DNA of 64,000 bases from NCBI RefSeq assembly GCF_024505185.1, contig NZ_JANIBJ010000019.1, positions 25,322 through 89,321 on the forward strand, written 5' to 3'. The position numbers were made by a program, and so were the translations under genes. Positions 44,341 to 54,217 of this stretch are shown one piece after another (positions within the stretch are counted from its first letter, which is position 1; the number at the start of each line of letters is the position of its first letter). The DNA is from Methylomonas subterranea. Lineage in GTDB: Bacteria > Pseudomonadota > Gammaproteobacteria > Methylococcales > Methylomonadaceae. The notes beneath the pieces were generated by a model. The model worked only from the letters and a program-made list of their open reading frames with translations, did not search any database and was not told where the DNA came from.

Positions 44341-45580
44341 AACGCAGCACCTCGGCCGGATTGATACGCGAGGCCTGCCAAGCCGGATACAGCGTAGCCA
44401 ACAGCGACAGGAAAAACGCGGTGGCGGCAATCCAGTACACATCGCCCCAGATCAGCTTGGAAGGCACTTCGCTGATGTAATAGACGTCGGCCGCCATGAA
44501 TTGCACGCCGAAGGCTTTTTCGATGGCCGGCACGATGGTTTCCACATTCAGCGCCAAAGCCACGCCGCCCGCGGTTCCGATCAATGTACCGACGCTGCCG
44601 ATCACGCAGCCCAGCACGATAAAAATACCCATCACCGAAAGATTGGTCAGTCCCTGGGTTTTCAAAATGGCGATATCGCCGCGCTTGTCGGTCACTACCA
44701 TTACCAGCGTGGAGACGATATTGAAGGCGGCCACGGCCACGATCAGCAACAGGATGATGAACATGGCGCGCTTTTCGGTCTGCACGGCGCGGAAAAAGTT
44801 GCTGTGGGCCTTGGTCCAGTCGCTGACCCGGTAGTCGTTGCCCAACGCATCGGCGATATCCTGGGTGATAAGGGGTGCGTTGAATAAATCATCCAGCTTC
44901 AGGCGCAGGCCCGACACGGCCGGCTCGATACGGAACAACTTGCCGGCGTCATCCAGATGAATCATGGCCATGTTGCGGTCGTATTCGTACATGCCGACCT
45001 GAAACACGCCGACCACGGTAAAACGCTTCAGGCGCGGCAATATGCCGGCCGGGGTCGAGTTGACCTGCGGCGTGATGATGGTGACCTTGTCGCCCATGAA
45101 TACGCCCAGATGGCTGGCCAGTTCCGCTCCCAAAATAATGCCGAATTCGCCGGGCTTAAGGTCGCCAAGCGTGCCGTATTTCATTTTGTCACCCACCTCG
45201 GATACCTTGGGCTCATAGTCCGGCAAAATACCTTGCACCAGGGTGCCGCTGACCTGGCGGTCGGCATTCACCATCACTTGGCCTTGGATAAACGGCGCCG
45301 CACCCTCCACATGCGAAAGTCCGTGAGTGCGTTCGGCCAGTTCCCGCCAGTCGTCCAACTGTCCGAAACGGCCAGTAATGGTGGTGTGCGAGGTCATGCC
45401 CAGAATACGTTCGCGCAATTCGGCCTCGAAACCGTTCATCACCGACAACACGGTAATCAAGGCGGTAACGCCCAAGGCAATGCCCAGGACGGAAGTCAGC
45501 GTGATGAAGGAAATAAACTGAGTGCGGCGCTTGGCGCGCGTATAGCGCAGCCCGATATAAAGAATCAGAGGTTTAAACAT
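44333..45580 (-). CDS. lolC: LolC/LolE-family lipoprotein-releasing permease
   Basis: A 415-residue inner-membrane subunit. Four helices in the FtsX/MacB pattern: one near residues 20-45 ([20 protein letters not shown]) and three near 270-300, 315-345 and 380-400. A periplasmic domain lies between. It starts [20 protein letters not shown] at 45580; an upstream start would overlap the fur stop. With only one such gene seen, a LolF-type homodimer is possible, as in bacteria that lack separate lolC and lolE. Confidence 0.92.
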   Translation of the reverse strand: MFKPLILYIGLRYTRAKRRTQFISFITLTSVLGIALGVTALITVLSVMNGFEAELRERILGMTSHTTITGRFGQLDDWRELAERTHGLSHVEGAAPFIQGQVMVNADRQVSGTLVQGILPDYEPKVSEVGDKMKYGTLGDLKPGEFGIILGAELASHLGVFMGDKVTIITPQVNSTPAGILPRLKRFTVVGVFQVGMYEYDRNMAMIHLDDAGKLFRIEPAVSGLRLKLDDLFNAPLITQDIADALGNDYRVSDWTKAHSNFFRAVQTEKRAMFIILLLIVAVAAFNIVSTLVMVVTDKRGDIAILKTQGLTNLSVMGIFIVLGCVIGSVGTLIGTAGGVALALNVETIVPAIEKAFGVQFMAADVYYISEVPSKLIWGDVYWIAATAFFLSLLATLYPAWQASRINPAEVLRYE

Positions 45581-45591
45581 GCAATAAATGA

Positions 45592-46008
45592 TCAGGGGTT
45601 CCGGCAGTCGGCGCAATAACCGTAGAGATACAGGCTGTGTTCCACCAAGGTGTATCCCAGCCGCTGAGCGATTTCCACCTGGCGTTTTTCGATGAATTCG
45701 TCGGAAAATTCATCGACCTTGCCGCATTTCATGCAGACGACATGATCGTGGTGGCTGCCTTTATTGAGTTCGAAAATGGAGTTGCCGCCCTCGAAATGAT
45801 GCCGGTTCACTAACCCGGCGGCCTCAAACTGGGTCAAAACCCGGTAAACCGTGGCCAAACCGATTTCCTCGCCTTCCGCCAGCAATATCTTGTAGACCTT
45901 TTCCGCCGATAAATGCCGGTCGTCTTCCTGTTTCTCAAGAATTTCCAGAATCTTGACTCTGGGCAAGGTGACTTTCAAGCCGGCGTTGCGTAATTCCTGT
46001 GTTTCCAT
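45592..46008 (-). CDS. fur: Ferric uptake regulator Fur
   Basis: A 138-residue metal-sensing repressor. The winged helix (LRNAGLKVTLPRVKILEILE, then GLATVYRVLTQFEAAGLVNR) is followed by the metal and dimer domain with HHFEGG, SHHDHVVCMKCGKVDEF and a C-terminal LYGYCADC, giving the Cys4 zinc site. It is divergent from bamE, an arrangement common in gammaproteobacteria. It would control the FecI-type iron uptake genes of this genome. Confidence 0.96.
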   Translation of the reverse strand: METQELRNAGLKVTLPRVKILEILEKQEDDRHLSAEKVYKILLAEGEEIGLATVYRVLTQFEAAGLVNRHHFEGGNSIFELNKGSHHDHVVCMKCGKVDEFSDEFIEKRQVEIAQRLGYTLVEHSLYLYGYCADCRNP

Positions 46009-46121
46009 AGTCTTTACTCATCGTTCATAGTAGCAGGCCATTGTAGCGTTTTTTGCCCCGAGCCGCTGCGAGAATTATGGGATAATGGCCTTCCATTTTC
46101 GGCCGAAAGCTATCCCATCTC

Positions 46122-46622
46122 ATGAAAAGAACCGTTTTCCTGCTGGCCGTTGCCGCCCCCCTGGCGCTGACAGCCTGCGAAACCATTCTCAACAATCTGC
46201 CCGGCGTCTATACCATTGATATCGAACAGGGCAATATGATAGATCAATCCATGGTGGATCAGTTGCGCCCAAACATGAGCAAGCGCCAGGTACTCTACAT
46301 CATGGGATCGCCGATGTTGACCGACGCTTTCCACGACCGGCGCTGGGATTATCTGTACTCCGACCAACCCGGCGGTGGGGCCCGGCTGCAAAAACGCCTG
46401 TCGCTCTATTTCGACGGCGACCATCTGATCGGGGTACAGGGCGATTTTCGGCCCAGCCAGTTACCGGTAGTCAAAGAGTCCACCGAAACCACCGTCGACG
46501 TTCCCAAGCGCAATTTGGACCGAACCATGTGGGAAAAAATCACCGGTCTATTCGGCGGCGACGATACCCCCGCCGCGCCGGTCAAAACCGAAAACAAGCC
46601 GGTGGAAGCGGCAGCGGAATAA
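46122..46622 (+). CDS. bamE: Outer-membrane assembly factor BamE (SmpA/OmlA)
   Basis: A 166-residue lipoprotein of the BAM complex, which inserts beta-barrel proteins. The lipobox is ALTAC. The core reads [39 protein letters not shown] and [13 protein letters not shown], matching BamE. An extended C-terminal tail (after about residue 110) is rich in Asp, Lys, Pro and Ala and longer than in E. coli BamE. Confidence 0.95.
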   Translation: MKRTVFLLAVAAPLALTACETILNNLPGVYTIDIEQGNMIDQSMVDQLRPNMSKRQVLYIMGSPMLTDAFHDRRWDYLYSDQPGGGARLQKRLSLYFDGDHLIGVQGDFRPSQLPVVKESTETTVDVPKRNLDRTMWEKITGLFGGDDTPAAPVKTENKPVEAAAE

Positions 46623-46723
46623 GCGCGCTTATCATTGCGTCCGCCCTTGCAAATTCGACTCGAAATCGCACACTGGTGCCAATACCTGAGTAAAATCGGG
46701 CTTGAATCCCATCCACAAAGCCC

Positions 46724-48163
46724 ATGATCAATTTGTTGCAGCGCCACCCCCTGGGCCTCCCATCCCTAATCGCCGCATCGCTGGGCCTGCTTTTCCCGCT
46801 GCTGGCCGTCGCCCTGATGTTCTGGCACGAAAACCTGAGCCCCAACTGGCAAAATCTGGTGGCCCTGCACAACCGGAACTTCTTGTTGTACATCATTTGG
46901 AGCGCACCCGTGGTACTGGGTATTTTCGGCTTTGTGCTCGGCAAAACCAGCCAGTTGTTAAAACTGCAAATGGATACGCTAAAGCACCGAACCACCGAGC
47001 TGAATACCATATTGGACACCGCCGCCAGCGCCATCATCACCATAGACACCACCGGCGGCATCACCAACGTCAATAAAGCCACCGAACTCATTTTCGGTTA
47101 CAAGCCCGCGGAGTTGCTCGGCAAGAATGTCAATGTCCTGATGCCCGCCGCAATGGCGGCGGAACACGACCATTATCTGCAACGTTATTTGCAAACCGGA
47201 CAAGCCGTGATCATGGGCAAGCGCCGCGAAGTGGAAGCGCGCCGCAAGGACGGCACCACATTCCCCGCCTTGTTGCGGGTAAATCCCATGCGCATGGACG
47301 GCAGGATTTTTTTCTCGGGCGTCATAGACGACATCAGCGATACCAAAGCCTTGCAGACCCAATTGATACAGGCGCAAAAACTGGAAGCCATCGGCCAATT
47401 GGCGTCGGGCGTGGCGCATGAAATCAACACGCCGATTCAGTATATAGGCGACAATTTATTTGCGTTGAATCAGAACTTTATCGACATACTGGCCTACCTC
47501 CAAGCGCTCGCCGAACTGATACCCGCCGAATCGAGAGCTCGGGCCGATCAGCTTGCGGAAGACTACGATATCGAATTCATGCTGGAAGACAGCCCGAAGG
47601 CGATACAACAATCGCTGGAAGGGGTGGAGCGGGTCGCGGAGATCGTCCGGGCCATGAAAACCTTTTCGCACATTGAGTCGACCCAGGGCAAACAGCGCAT
47701 CAATTTGCACGATGCACTCAACAGCGCGCTCACCATCAGTCGCAACAGTTACAAATATTTCGCCAAGGTGGAAACCGATTTCTCCAACGAGATCGGCGAC
47801 ATCGAATGCCATGCCAACCAACTCAATCAGGTGTTTCTCAATCTGATCATCAATGCCGCGCACGCCATAGAAGAAAGCCATGGTGACGCGGGATTGATAC
47901 GCATAGTCACTCGCAAGCTGGCGGGATATGTTGAAATCCTGATCCAGGACAACGGCGCCGGCATACCCAAATCGATTCAGGATAAAGTGTTCAACCTGTT
48001 TTTCACCACCAAACCGGTGGGCAAGGGTACCGGCCAGGGACTCAGCCTGGCCCACAGCATCGTAGTCGATAAACATCGGGGGAAATTATTTTTCGAATCC
48101 GAAGTGGGACAAGGCACCACGTTTCATATTCAATTACCGGTAAATCCGGCCCAAGGCCAATGA
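46724..48163 (+). CDS. PAS-domain sensor histidine kinase
   Basis: A 479-residue kinase. Two helices at about residues 12-35 and 50-75, a PAS domain at about 95-215 (TAASAIITIDTTGGITNVNK, then FGYKPAELLGKNVNVLMP), and a kinase core with AHEINTPIQYIGDNL (His near residue 230), NLIINAAHAIEES, DNGAGIPKSIQ and GTGQGLSLAHSIV. It has the form of NtrB/ZraS-like PAS kinases. Its stop overlaps the start of a receiver-HDOD gene by four bases, beginning a run of four coupled signalling genes. Confidence 0.92.
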   Translation: MINLLQRHPLGLPSLIAASLGLLFPLLAVALMFWHENLSPNWQNLVALHNRNFLLYIIWSAPVVLGIFGFVLGKTSQLLKLQMDTLKHRTTELNTILDTAASAIITIDTTGGITNVNKATELIFGYKPAELLGKNVNVLMPAAMAAEHDHYLQRYLQTGQAVIMGKRREVEARRKDGTTFPALLRVNPMRMDGRIFFSGVIDDISDTKALQTQLIQAQKLEAIGQLASGVAHEINTPIQYIGDNLFALNQNFIDILAYLQALAELIPAESRARADQLAEDYDIEFMLEDSPKAIQQSLEGVERVAEIVRAMKTFSHIESTQGKQRINLHDALNSALTISRNSYKYFAKVETDFSNEIGDIECHANQLNQVFLNLIINAAHAIEESHGDAGLIRIVTRKLAGYVEILIQDNGAGIPKSIQDKVFNLFFTTKPVGKGTGQGLSLAHSIVVDKHRGKLFFESEVGQGTTFHIQLPVNPAQGQ

Positions 48164-49395
48164 TGGAGTTGAAAAAACACATCCTGATTGTCGACGACGA
48201 GGAAAACATCATCAACGGCCTGCGGCGCCAATTGCGCCCCTATCGCGATCAATGGCGGCTGAGTTTCGCTCTCGGCGGCCAGCAGGCCTTGCAATTGATG
48301 GCGCAAAATCCGGTCGATTTAATCATCAGCGACATGCTGATGCCGGAAATGCGCGGCGACGAATTATTAAAGCGGGTCAGCCAGCTTTACCCGGCCACCA
48401 TAAGAGTGATTTTGAGCGGCTACGCCGACGAATCGGCCATACAGCGCGCGCTGGAAGTGGCGCATCAACATCTGGTCAAACCCTGTGGCGTCGAAACCTT
48501 GCGCGAAACCATCACGCAGATCTTTAAAATTCAAGCCTGCGTGAAAAATCCCCGCATCATCGCCGGCATCGGCGACCCCGGCCAATTACCCAGCCTGCCG
48601 AAAATTTATCATGACATCAATGCCGCCATTGCCAACGAAAACACCACGGTCAACGACTTGGCCGAGATATTCGCCCGCGACATGGTGCTGTCCGCCAAAT
48701 TGTTGCAGCTGGTCAATTCGCCGTATTTCGGCTTGCGCCGGATAGTCTCGAATCTCAGCGAGGCTATCAACATGATAGGAATCAAAAAGTTGAATAACCT
48801 GGTGTTGTCCGTGCATCTGAAAACGGCCTTTCCGGTCCTGGATCCCGCGACGGAACGCCACATGCAATATCTCTGGAAAGACGCCGCCAGAGTGGCCGAA
48901 TTGGCAAGGTTGATTTCGCTGTCGGAGCGGCAACAACAGGACAGACCCGACCAAGCCTATCTGGGCGGCCTGCTGCACAACATGGGTTTATTGATATTTC
49001 TGTCCCGTGGCGGCAATCAACTCAAAACCCTGATGGAGCAAGTGGTCAATACCGACACGCCCGTCAGCGAGCTGGAGACGCAAATTTTCGGCTTTACCCG
49101 CTCCGAGGCTTCGGCCTATGTGCTGAGTTTATGGAAAATTCCGCCCCGCATCATCGAAGCCATACTGCTGCAAAACACCCCCAACGAAGCCGCCTACGAC
49201 GGCGTCAGCGCGCTGACGGCGGTTCACGTGGCCGCCTGTCTGTTAAAGCCGGCCGTCATGGCCGATTGCGACCGTCTGTTTGACATCGCCCTGGACAGCG
49301 CATACCTGCTGCGCATCAACAAACTTCAGCGTTTGACGGAATGGCGAACGCTGGCGGAGCGGGTCATTGCCCAGTTCGACGCCGCGGAAACCTGA
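48160..49395 (+). CDS. Response regulator with HDOD output domain
   Basis: A 411-residue protein. The receiver has IVDDEEN, phospho-Asp in LIISDMLMPEM and the Lys in HLVKPCG. The HDOD domain (about residues 140-340) shows LPSLPKIYHDINAAIANE, ILARDMVLSAKLLQLVNSPY-like text and the helical core with LGGLLHNMGLLIFLS. HDOD domains lack the HD metal site and act as scaffolds in signalling and motility control. ATG at 48160 overlaps the kinase; ATG at 48163 is equivalent. It is the first of three regulators served by one kinase. Confidence 0.9.
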   Translation: MMELKKHILIVDDEENIINGLRRQLRPYRDQWRLSFALGGQQALQLMAQNPVDLIISDMLMPEMRGDELLKRVSQLYPATIRVILSGYADESAIQRALEVAHQHLVKPCGVETLRETITQIFKIQACVKNPRIIAGIGDPGQLPSLPKIYHDINAAIANENTTVNDLAEIFARDMVLSAKLLQLVNSPYFGLRRIVSNLSEAINMIGIKKLNNLVLSVHLKTAFPVLDPATERHMQYLWKDAARVAELARLISLSERQQQDRPDQAYLGGLLHNMGLLIFLSRGGNQLKTLMEQVVNTDTPVSELETQIFGFTRSEASAYVLSLWKIPPRIIEAILLQNTPNEAAYDGVSALTAVHVAACLLKPAVMADCDRLFDIALDSAYLLRINKLQRLTEWRTLAERVIAQFDAAET

Positions 49396-49397
49396 GC

Positions 49398-50621
49398 ATG
49401 ACTAAGCTACGTAGCGATACCCTGCTTTGCGTGGACGACGATACCAACATGCTGCGCATGTTCGAACGCATCCTGGGGCGCAAACACAAGGTGCTGACTG
49501 CCTCGTCCGGCGAACAGGCCCTGGCCGTGCTGGCTGAAAGCTCCGATATCGCCGCCATCGTGTCCGATTACAACATGCCGGGCATGGACGGCGTAGAGCT
49601 GTTTAAACGAGCACTGGATATATCGCCCGATAGCGTGCAGATCATGTTGACCGGCAATCTCGACCTGGAAGTTTCCATCAAGGCCATCAACGAAACCGCC
49701 ATTTTTCGCTATCTGCCCAAGCCCTGCCCGACCGCCGTGCTGCAAAAAGTCGCGGAAGACGCGCTGAAACAATATCAGCTGCTCAGGGATAAACGCCGTG
49801 TCGAGCTGGAGTTGAAACAAAAAAACCGGGAATTGGCGACCAGTAACGCCACTCTGGAAAAACAAAAATATCTGCTGGAACTCGAACTGGACATGGCCAA
49901 AACCGTTTACGGCAATGTGGTATCGCATCAGCACGAGCAACTCGACGGCCTGGATTATATTAGCGTCCCCAAGCAGGAAGTCGGCGGCGATTTCCTGCTG
50001 ACTTATACAGGCAAGCACAGAAAATCGTTTTACCTAATGCTGGGGGATTTGACCGGACACGGTTTGCAATCGGCATTAGCCGTTTTATTGGTGGCCGAAT
50101 GTTTTGAACTCAACTGCCAATCTCAGCCCGACCTCGAATCATTGGCCATGAACATCAATGCCAAAATGCGCGCCAAACTACCCATCGGTTTATTTTGCGC
50201 GGCGACCCTGATCAAACTGGACTTGATCGAACAACGCCTGATGCTGTGGACGGGCGGCATGCCCGAGGGCTATTTTCTGGATGCCGGCGGCCGCATAGCC
50301 GACCGCATGGCGTCGGCCAATCTGCCGCTGGGCGTATGCGGCGAACAAAATTTTGCCGGCACCTCGTTCAGTTATCCGATAGCCGACGTGCACGGCCTTT
50401 TCCTGTACACCGATGGCGTCAGCGAACAAATAAACCTTGTCGGGCGCCAATTTGCTGAACCGGGCTTGCAAAATGCCATCAAAGATACCCCAGCCGAATT
50501 ACGCAGGGTGGATTTTGTGATGACACGATTGAAACAACATCGGCAACAGCAAGAGCAATCGGACGATATTTCGCTGCTCGAATTAAACCTGCCGCGAATT
50601 TGCAAGGCATTGGAGCAGTGA
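49398..50621 (+). CDS. Response regulator with PP2C-like (RsbU/SpoIIE) phosphatase
   Basis: A 407-residue protein: receiver (about residues 1-125, LLCVDDDTN, VSDYNMPGMDG, YLPKPCP), a coiled-coil linker (KRRVELELKQKNRELATSNA), and a SpoIIE-type phosphatase with QEVGGDF, GDLTGHGLQSALAV, LMLWTGGMPEGYF and YTDGVSEQ. Such enzymes dephosphorylate anti-sigma-factor antagonists. ATG at 49398 lies two bases after the HDOD regulator stop. No antagonist or anti-sigma gene is adjacent, so its target lies elsewhere. Confidence 0.9.
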   Translation: MTKLRSDTLLCVDDDTNMLRMFERILGRKHKVLTASSGEQALAVLAESSDIAAIVSDYNMPGMDGVELFKRALDISPDSVQIMLTGNLDLEVSIKAINETAIFRYLPKPCPTAVLQKVAEDALKQYQLLRDKRRVELELKQKNRELATSNATLEKQKYLLELELDMAKTVYGNVVSHQHEQLDGLDYISVPKQEVGGDFLLTYTGKHRKSFYLMLGDLTGHGLQSALAVLLVAECFELNCQSQPDLESLAMNINAKMRAKLPIGLFCAATLIKLDLIEQRLMLWTGGMPEGYFLDAGGRIADRMASANLPLGVCGEQNFAGTSFSYPIADVHGLFLYTDGVSEQINLVGRQFAEPGLQNAIKDTPAELRRVDFVMTRLKQHRQQQEQSDDISLLELNLPRICKALEQ

Positions 50622-52225
50622 TGACCTCTTCAAGCGATATTAGCCGGAAAATCCTGTTTGTCGACGACGAAGTCCTGGCGCTGAACAGCATGAAGCGCCA
50701 GCTCAGGCGCAAATTCGACGTCAGCGTGGCGGAAAGCGGCGCCGAGGGGCTGGCGTTGATCGCCGAGCAAGGCCCGTTTGCGGTGGTGGTGTCCGATTAC
50801 AATATGCCCAACATGGACGGCGTGCATTTTTTAAACGCCGTCCATCAATGCCAGCCCGAAACGGTCCTAGTCATGTTAACCGGCTTGGCGGACTTCGATC
50901 TGGCCGTTGAAGCGCTGAACAATACCCATATCTCCCGCTTTCTGAACAAACCCTGCCCGCAACAACTATTGCACGATACCCTGACCGACGGTCTGGAACA
51001 ATACCGTTTGCGCATCTCGGAACAGTTGCTGCAGGCGCAATTACGCCAAGCCAACCAGGAACTCAAGCTGTTGAACGGCGAGTTGGAGCAATTGGTGGCG
51101 GAAAAGACCCGCGCGCTGCAATTGCAATACCGGCATGTCGCCAATCTAGCCCGCATGACGCATTCCCAGGCGGTCATAAGCGCCTTGATCAGCGCGGTGA
51201 CCGAACTGACCCGGCTTGACAGCATGAGCTTGTGGCTGAGTCCGCAAATCGATCAACGTTTCAGCCGCCACCACCCCTTGACCTCGGCAGCGGACGAATT
51301 CGATATTTCCGCCTGCCCGGCCGGCGTGATGAGCGACATGTTGCACAACCGGAAAATCTGGTTGCACAACGCCGTGTCCGGCGCGCGACTCAACGACTTC
51401 GACAAAACGCTGTTTCCCGGCCACCCCCTGATGTCGATCCCCTTGCACGGCAAGAAGGGTTTATTGGGCATATTGAATCTGGCCGGCGCGCCAAGAACCT
51501 TTTCGACCGATATATTGGAAGCCTTGTCCGGCATAGTCGACGTCACTAGCACGGCGATACAAAGTCACTGGAACCGAGAGGCTTTTGAAGAAGCGCAGGA
51601 TGCCATCATCACGGCATTGGCCAAATTATCCGAATATCGCGACCCGGAAACCGGCGCGCATTTACTGAGGCTAAAAAAATACTGCGGACTGATTTGCCGG
51701 GAATTGGCCAATAACCCAGCCCACAGGGAAAGCGTCACCCAGGAATTCACCGAAGATTTGATCCGTTCCTCTCCCTTGCACGACATAGGCAAGGTGGGTA
51801 TACCCGATGCCATCCTGAAAAAACCCGGTCGCTTGACGGCGGAAGAATTCGAAATCATGAAAAACCATGCCGCCATCGGCGGCGATACCCTGCGGGCGGT
51901 CTACGAACGCTATCCATCGCAAAGCTTTATCAAGCGCGGGATGGAAGTGGCCTACTGCCACCATGAGAAATGGAACGGCAGCGGCTATCCGATGGGTCTG
52001 AAAGGCGAGTCCATTCCGCTGGCGGCCAGGATTTTGGCGCTGGTGGACGTGTACGACGCCCTGAGCAGTCGGCGGGTGTATAAGCTGCCGTTTCCGCGCG
52101 AACAGGTAAAAATCATCATTCAGGAAGGTTGCGGAACGCATTTCGACCCCGATATCGTCGCGGCTTTTTTGGCCGCCGAAGACGCCTTTAATCAAATCGC
52201 CAAGCAATATGCGGATATCGTCTAA
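50621..52225 (+). CDS. Response regulator with GAF and HD-GYP domains
   Basis: A 534-residue protein. Receiver (FVDDEVLALN, VSDYNMPNMDG, FLNKPCP), coiled coil, GAF domain at about 170-310, and an HD-GYP domain with SPLHDIGKVGIPDAILKKPG, NHAAIGGDTL, HHEKWNGSGYPMGLKGE and ALVDVYDAL. The catalytic His/Asp set is complete, so it should hydrolyse cyclic di-GMP. Its ATG overlaps the previous stop by one base. It ends the four-gene signalling run, after which a repeat begins just before the stop. Confidence 0.93.
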   Translation: MTSSSDISRKILFVDDEVLALNSMKRQLRRKFDVSVAESGAEGLALIAEQGPFAVVVSDYNMPNMDGVHFLNAVHQCQPETVLVMLTGLADFDLAVEALNNTHISRFLNKPCPQQLLHDTLTDGLEQYRLRISEQLLQAQLRQANQELKLLNGELEQLVAEKTRALQLQYRHVANLARMTHSQAVISALISAVTELTRLDSMSLWLSPQIDQRFSRHHPLTSAADEFDISACPAGVMSDMLHNRKIWLHNAVSGARLNDFDKTLFPGHPLMSIPLHGKKGLLGILNLAGAPRTFSTDILEALSGIVDVTSTAIQSHWNREAFEEAQDAIITALAKLSEYRDPETGAHLLRLKKYCGLICRELANNPAHRESVTQEFTEDLIRSSPLHDIGKVGIPDAILKKPGRLTAEEFEIMKNHAAIGGDTLRAVYERYPSQSFIKRGMEVAYCHHEKWNGSGYPMGLKGESIPLAARILALVDVYDALSSRRVYKLPFPREQVKIIIQEGCGTHFDPDIVAAFLAAEDAFNQIAKQYADIV

Positions 52226-52430
52226 GGATTCCGCCACTGATAATTTCGCTATTAATATCCCCCGGAAGCTGTCGTAAAAGCCCTCTCTCCTCGCGGGTTG
52301 GGGTGAGGGGGATGAAAACTAATAAACTATTGTTTTATATACCCTCATCCTAACCTTCTCCCCGTGGGAGAAGGGACTGTTTCGATTTTTACGACAGCCT
52401 GCGGAGGGAGATGGTACAGCATGCGGAGTA
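52224..52430. repeat. Dispersed palindromic element, copy 3, with a second repeat nested inside
   Basis: The outer parts match the 23.3-kb copy (AAGGATTCCGCCACTGATAA, TATTAATATCCCCC, and GAGGGAGATGG ... GCATGCGGAGTA). The centre holds another inverted repeat (GCTGTCGTAAAA ... TTTTACGACAGC at about 52268-52400) with CTTCTCCC-type hairpins like those at 6.9 kb. It separates the HD-GYP gene from a gene that appears to end early. Confidence 0.75.
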
Positions 52431-52450
52431 GAGATGTGACGGCCTATCGA

Positions 52451-53791
52451 TCAATAAACCGTGCCGACCGCTCTAAATATCAGCACCGCCCCGACTACCT
52501 TACCGTCGACGCACATCGGCTGGGCCGAACAGTCCGCCGCCAGGGCGCTGCCATCCTTGCGGCGGAAGGTATCGGAACCGCGGCGGGCATTGCCGTGGCG
52601 AAATGCATGATAAGTACAACATGTTTCATCGGCACCGGTCGTACCGGGATGCAGGGTGGCGCAGACGTCCCGGCCCAGCAGTTCCTCCTGATCGTAGCCC
52701 AGCATGTTCAGGGCCGTCGGATTGACGAAGGTGCACAGGCCTTCGCCGTCCACGCCGATAATGCCCTCGCCGGCCGATTCCAGCAGCAGCCTAAAGCGGG
52801 CCTCGCTGGCGCGCAGGGCCGCTTCCGCCCGCTTGCGTTCGCAGAGTTCGTGGTCCATGCGGGCGTTGGCGGATTCCAGTATTCCGCTCTGCTTCTCCAA
52901 TTGCTCTGTGCGTTGGGCAACCAGTTCTTCCAGGCGGCGGCGGTAATAATACAGTTCCTGGGCGTTCTCCTTGTCCAGCGTGATATCGACCAAAATCCCC
53001 TGCAGGCACAGGGCGCCGCGATTTTCGTCCTGCACCACGTTGGCCTCGTCCAAAAACCAGCGCGCCTGTCCGCTGTGCGTAATCAAACGGTATTCGCAAC
53101 GCAAGGGCGCATGGTTATCATAGGTGGCGGCATAGGCTTCGATGGCGGCGCCCCTGTCCTCCTCGTGCACCCGCCGCAAAAAGCCCTCGCATCCGTCCAG
53201 CCAGCTTTCCGCCGCAAACCCCAGTTGCTGGATTTGCGGACTCACGTATAGCAGTTTTCCGGGCGTATCCAGCGAGGCGATGTAGGTAATCGCCGGCATT
53301 TGTTCCACCAGACAGCGGTATTTGGCTTCGGCCTCGCGCAGTTGCGCCAGGGCCTCCGCCTTGTCCAGCAGGGCCTGTTGTTCGCGTAGCGCCCGCATCA
53401 CCACGGCCGGCAGCCATTGCATGGCATCGCCGCCGGAATCGGCGCCCTTCACCACATAATCGCGCGCGCCCAGTTTCATGGCATCCACCGCCACCATGGC
53501 GTTATCGGAGCCGGTCAGCATCACCACCGGCATAGGCAGATCGCCGGAATCCTCGGCCAGTTCGGAGAGAAATTCCACTCCGGACAGATCGGGCAGATGA
53601 TAGTCCAGCAAAATGCAATCTATTTTTTCATCCCGGGCCACTTTCAGGCCCTGGTTGCCGGTTTCCGCCTCAAACAGGATAAACTCGTACTCGCCATGCT
53701 GGGCCAGCGCCCGCTTGCAGGCCATGCGGTCTATCTGATCGTCTTCCACCAGCAACAGGCGTATCACCGGCTTGGCGCTTGACTCGGTCAT
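52451..53791 (-). CDS. Receiver-PAS-PAS protein without output domain
   Basis: A 446-residue protein: receiver (LLLVEDDQIDRM, LLDYHLPDLSG, VVKGADSG, with the usual Lys), a coiled coil, PAS 1 with PAC (about 160-280), a second coiled coil, and PAS 2 (SAGEGIIGVDGEGLCTFVNP). It stops at AVLIFRAVGTVY, where such proteins normally continue FRD(I/V)TERK into a GGDEF, EAL or kinase domain. No output follows, and a composite repeat begins about 20 bp beyond the stop. It is likely a truncated protein. ATG at 53791 overlaps the regulator gene by four bases. Confidence 0.85.
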   Translation of the reverse strand: MTESSAKPVIRLLLVEDDQIDRMACKRALAQHGEYEFILFEAETGNQGLKVARDEKIDCILLDYHLPDLSGVEFLSELAEDSGDLPMPVVMLTGSDNAMVAVDAMKLGARDYVVKGADSGGDAMQWLPAVVMRALREQQALLDKAEALAQLREAEAKYRCLVEQMPAITYIASLDTPGKLLYVSPQIQQLGFAAESWLDGCEGFLRRVHEEDRGAAIEAYAATYDNHAPLRCEYRLITHSGQARWFLDEANVVQDENRGALCLQGILVDITLDKENAQELYYYRRRLEELVAQRTEQLEKQSGILESANARMDHELCERKRAEAALRASEARFRLLLESAGEGIIGVDGEGLCTFVNPTALNMLGYDQEELLGRDVCATLHPGTTGADETCCTYHAFRHGNARRGSDTFRRKDGSALAADCSAQPMCVDGKVVGAVLIFRAVGTVY

Positions 53792-54204
53792 AGCGGCGAC
53801 TCGCTGATGGTCCAATAGGCGTCGATGGTGCGAATGATTTCGACAAATTGCTGGTATTCCACCGGTTTGCGCATGTATCCCGCCACGCCCAACTCGAAAC
53901 TTTCCACCTTGTCTTCCTGTTCGTCGGAGGTGGTTAAGGCAATGACCGGAATACGCTTCAAATCGGGCAAGACCTTGATGGCGTGCAGAAATTCGATGCC
54001 GTTCATAACCGGCATATTAATATCCAGCAGTATCAAACAAGGTTGCGCGGCTGGGCTGTTCCGCAGGTAGGCCAGTCCTTCCTCGCCGTTTTCGACGTGC
54101 ACCAGCGGATTGGCCACCCGCAATTCCTTCAGGGCTCGCCTGACCGTCATGGCGTCCACGCTGTCGTCTTCAATCAAAAGTATGGGGTTGCTGTTTATTC
54201 TCAT
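53788..54204 (-). CDS. Single-domain response regulator (Rcp1-like)
   Basis: A 138-residue stand-alone receiver: LLIEDDSVDAMTVRRALKEL, phospho-Asp in LILLDINMPVMNG, IPVIALTTSDEQ and Lys in MRKPVEYQQF. The form is that of regulators paired with phytochrome-like or PAS kinases. It lies 13 bp after the kinase gene that follows on this strand and is coupled to the PAS-PAS protein. Confidence 0.93.
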   Translation of the reverse strand: MRINSNPILLIEDDSVDAMTVRRALKELRVANPLVHVENGEEGLAYLRNSPAAQPCLILLDINMPVMNGIEFLHAIKVLPDLKRIPVIALTTSDEQEDKVESFELGVAGYMRKPVEYQQFVEIIRTIDAYWTISESPL

Positions 54205-54217
54205 GCCGCGAATTAGG

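Noticed and set aside
52364..53251. Plus-strand frame of 295 codons opposite the receiver-PAS-PAS gene
   Set aside because: Antisense to a gene with clear receiver and PAS motifs, and its start lies in the repeat.
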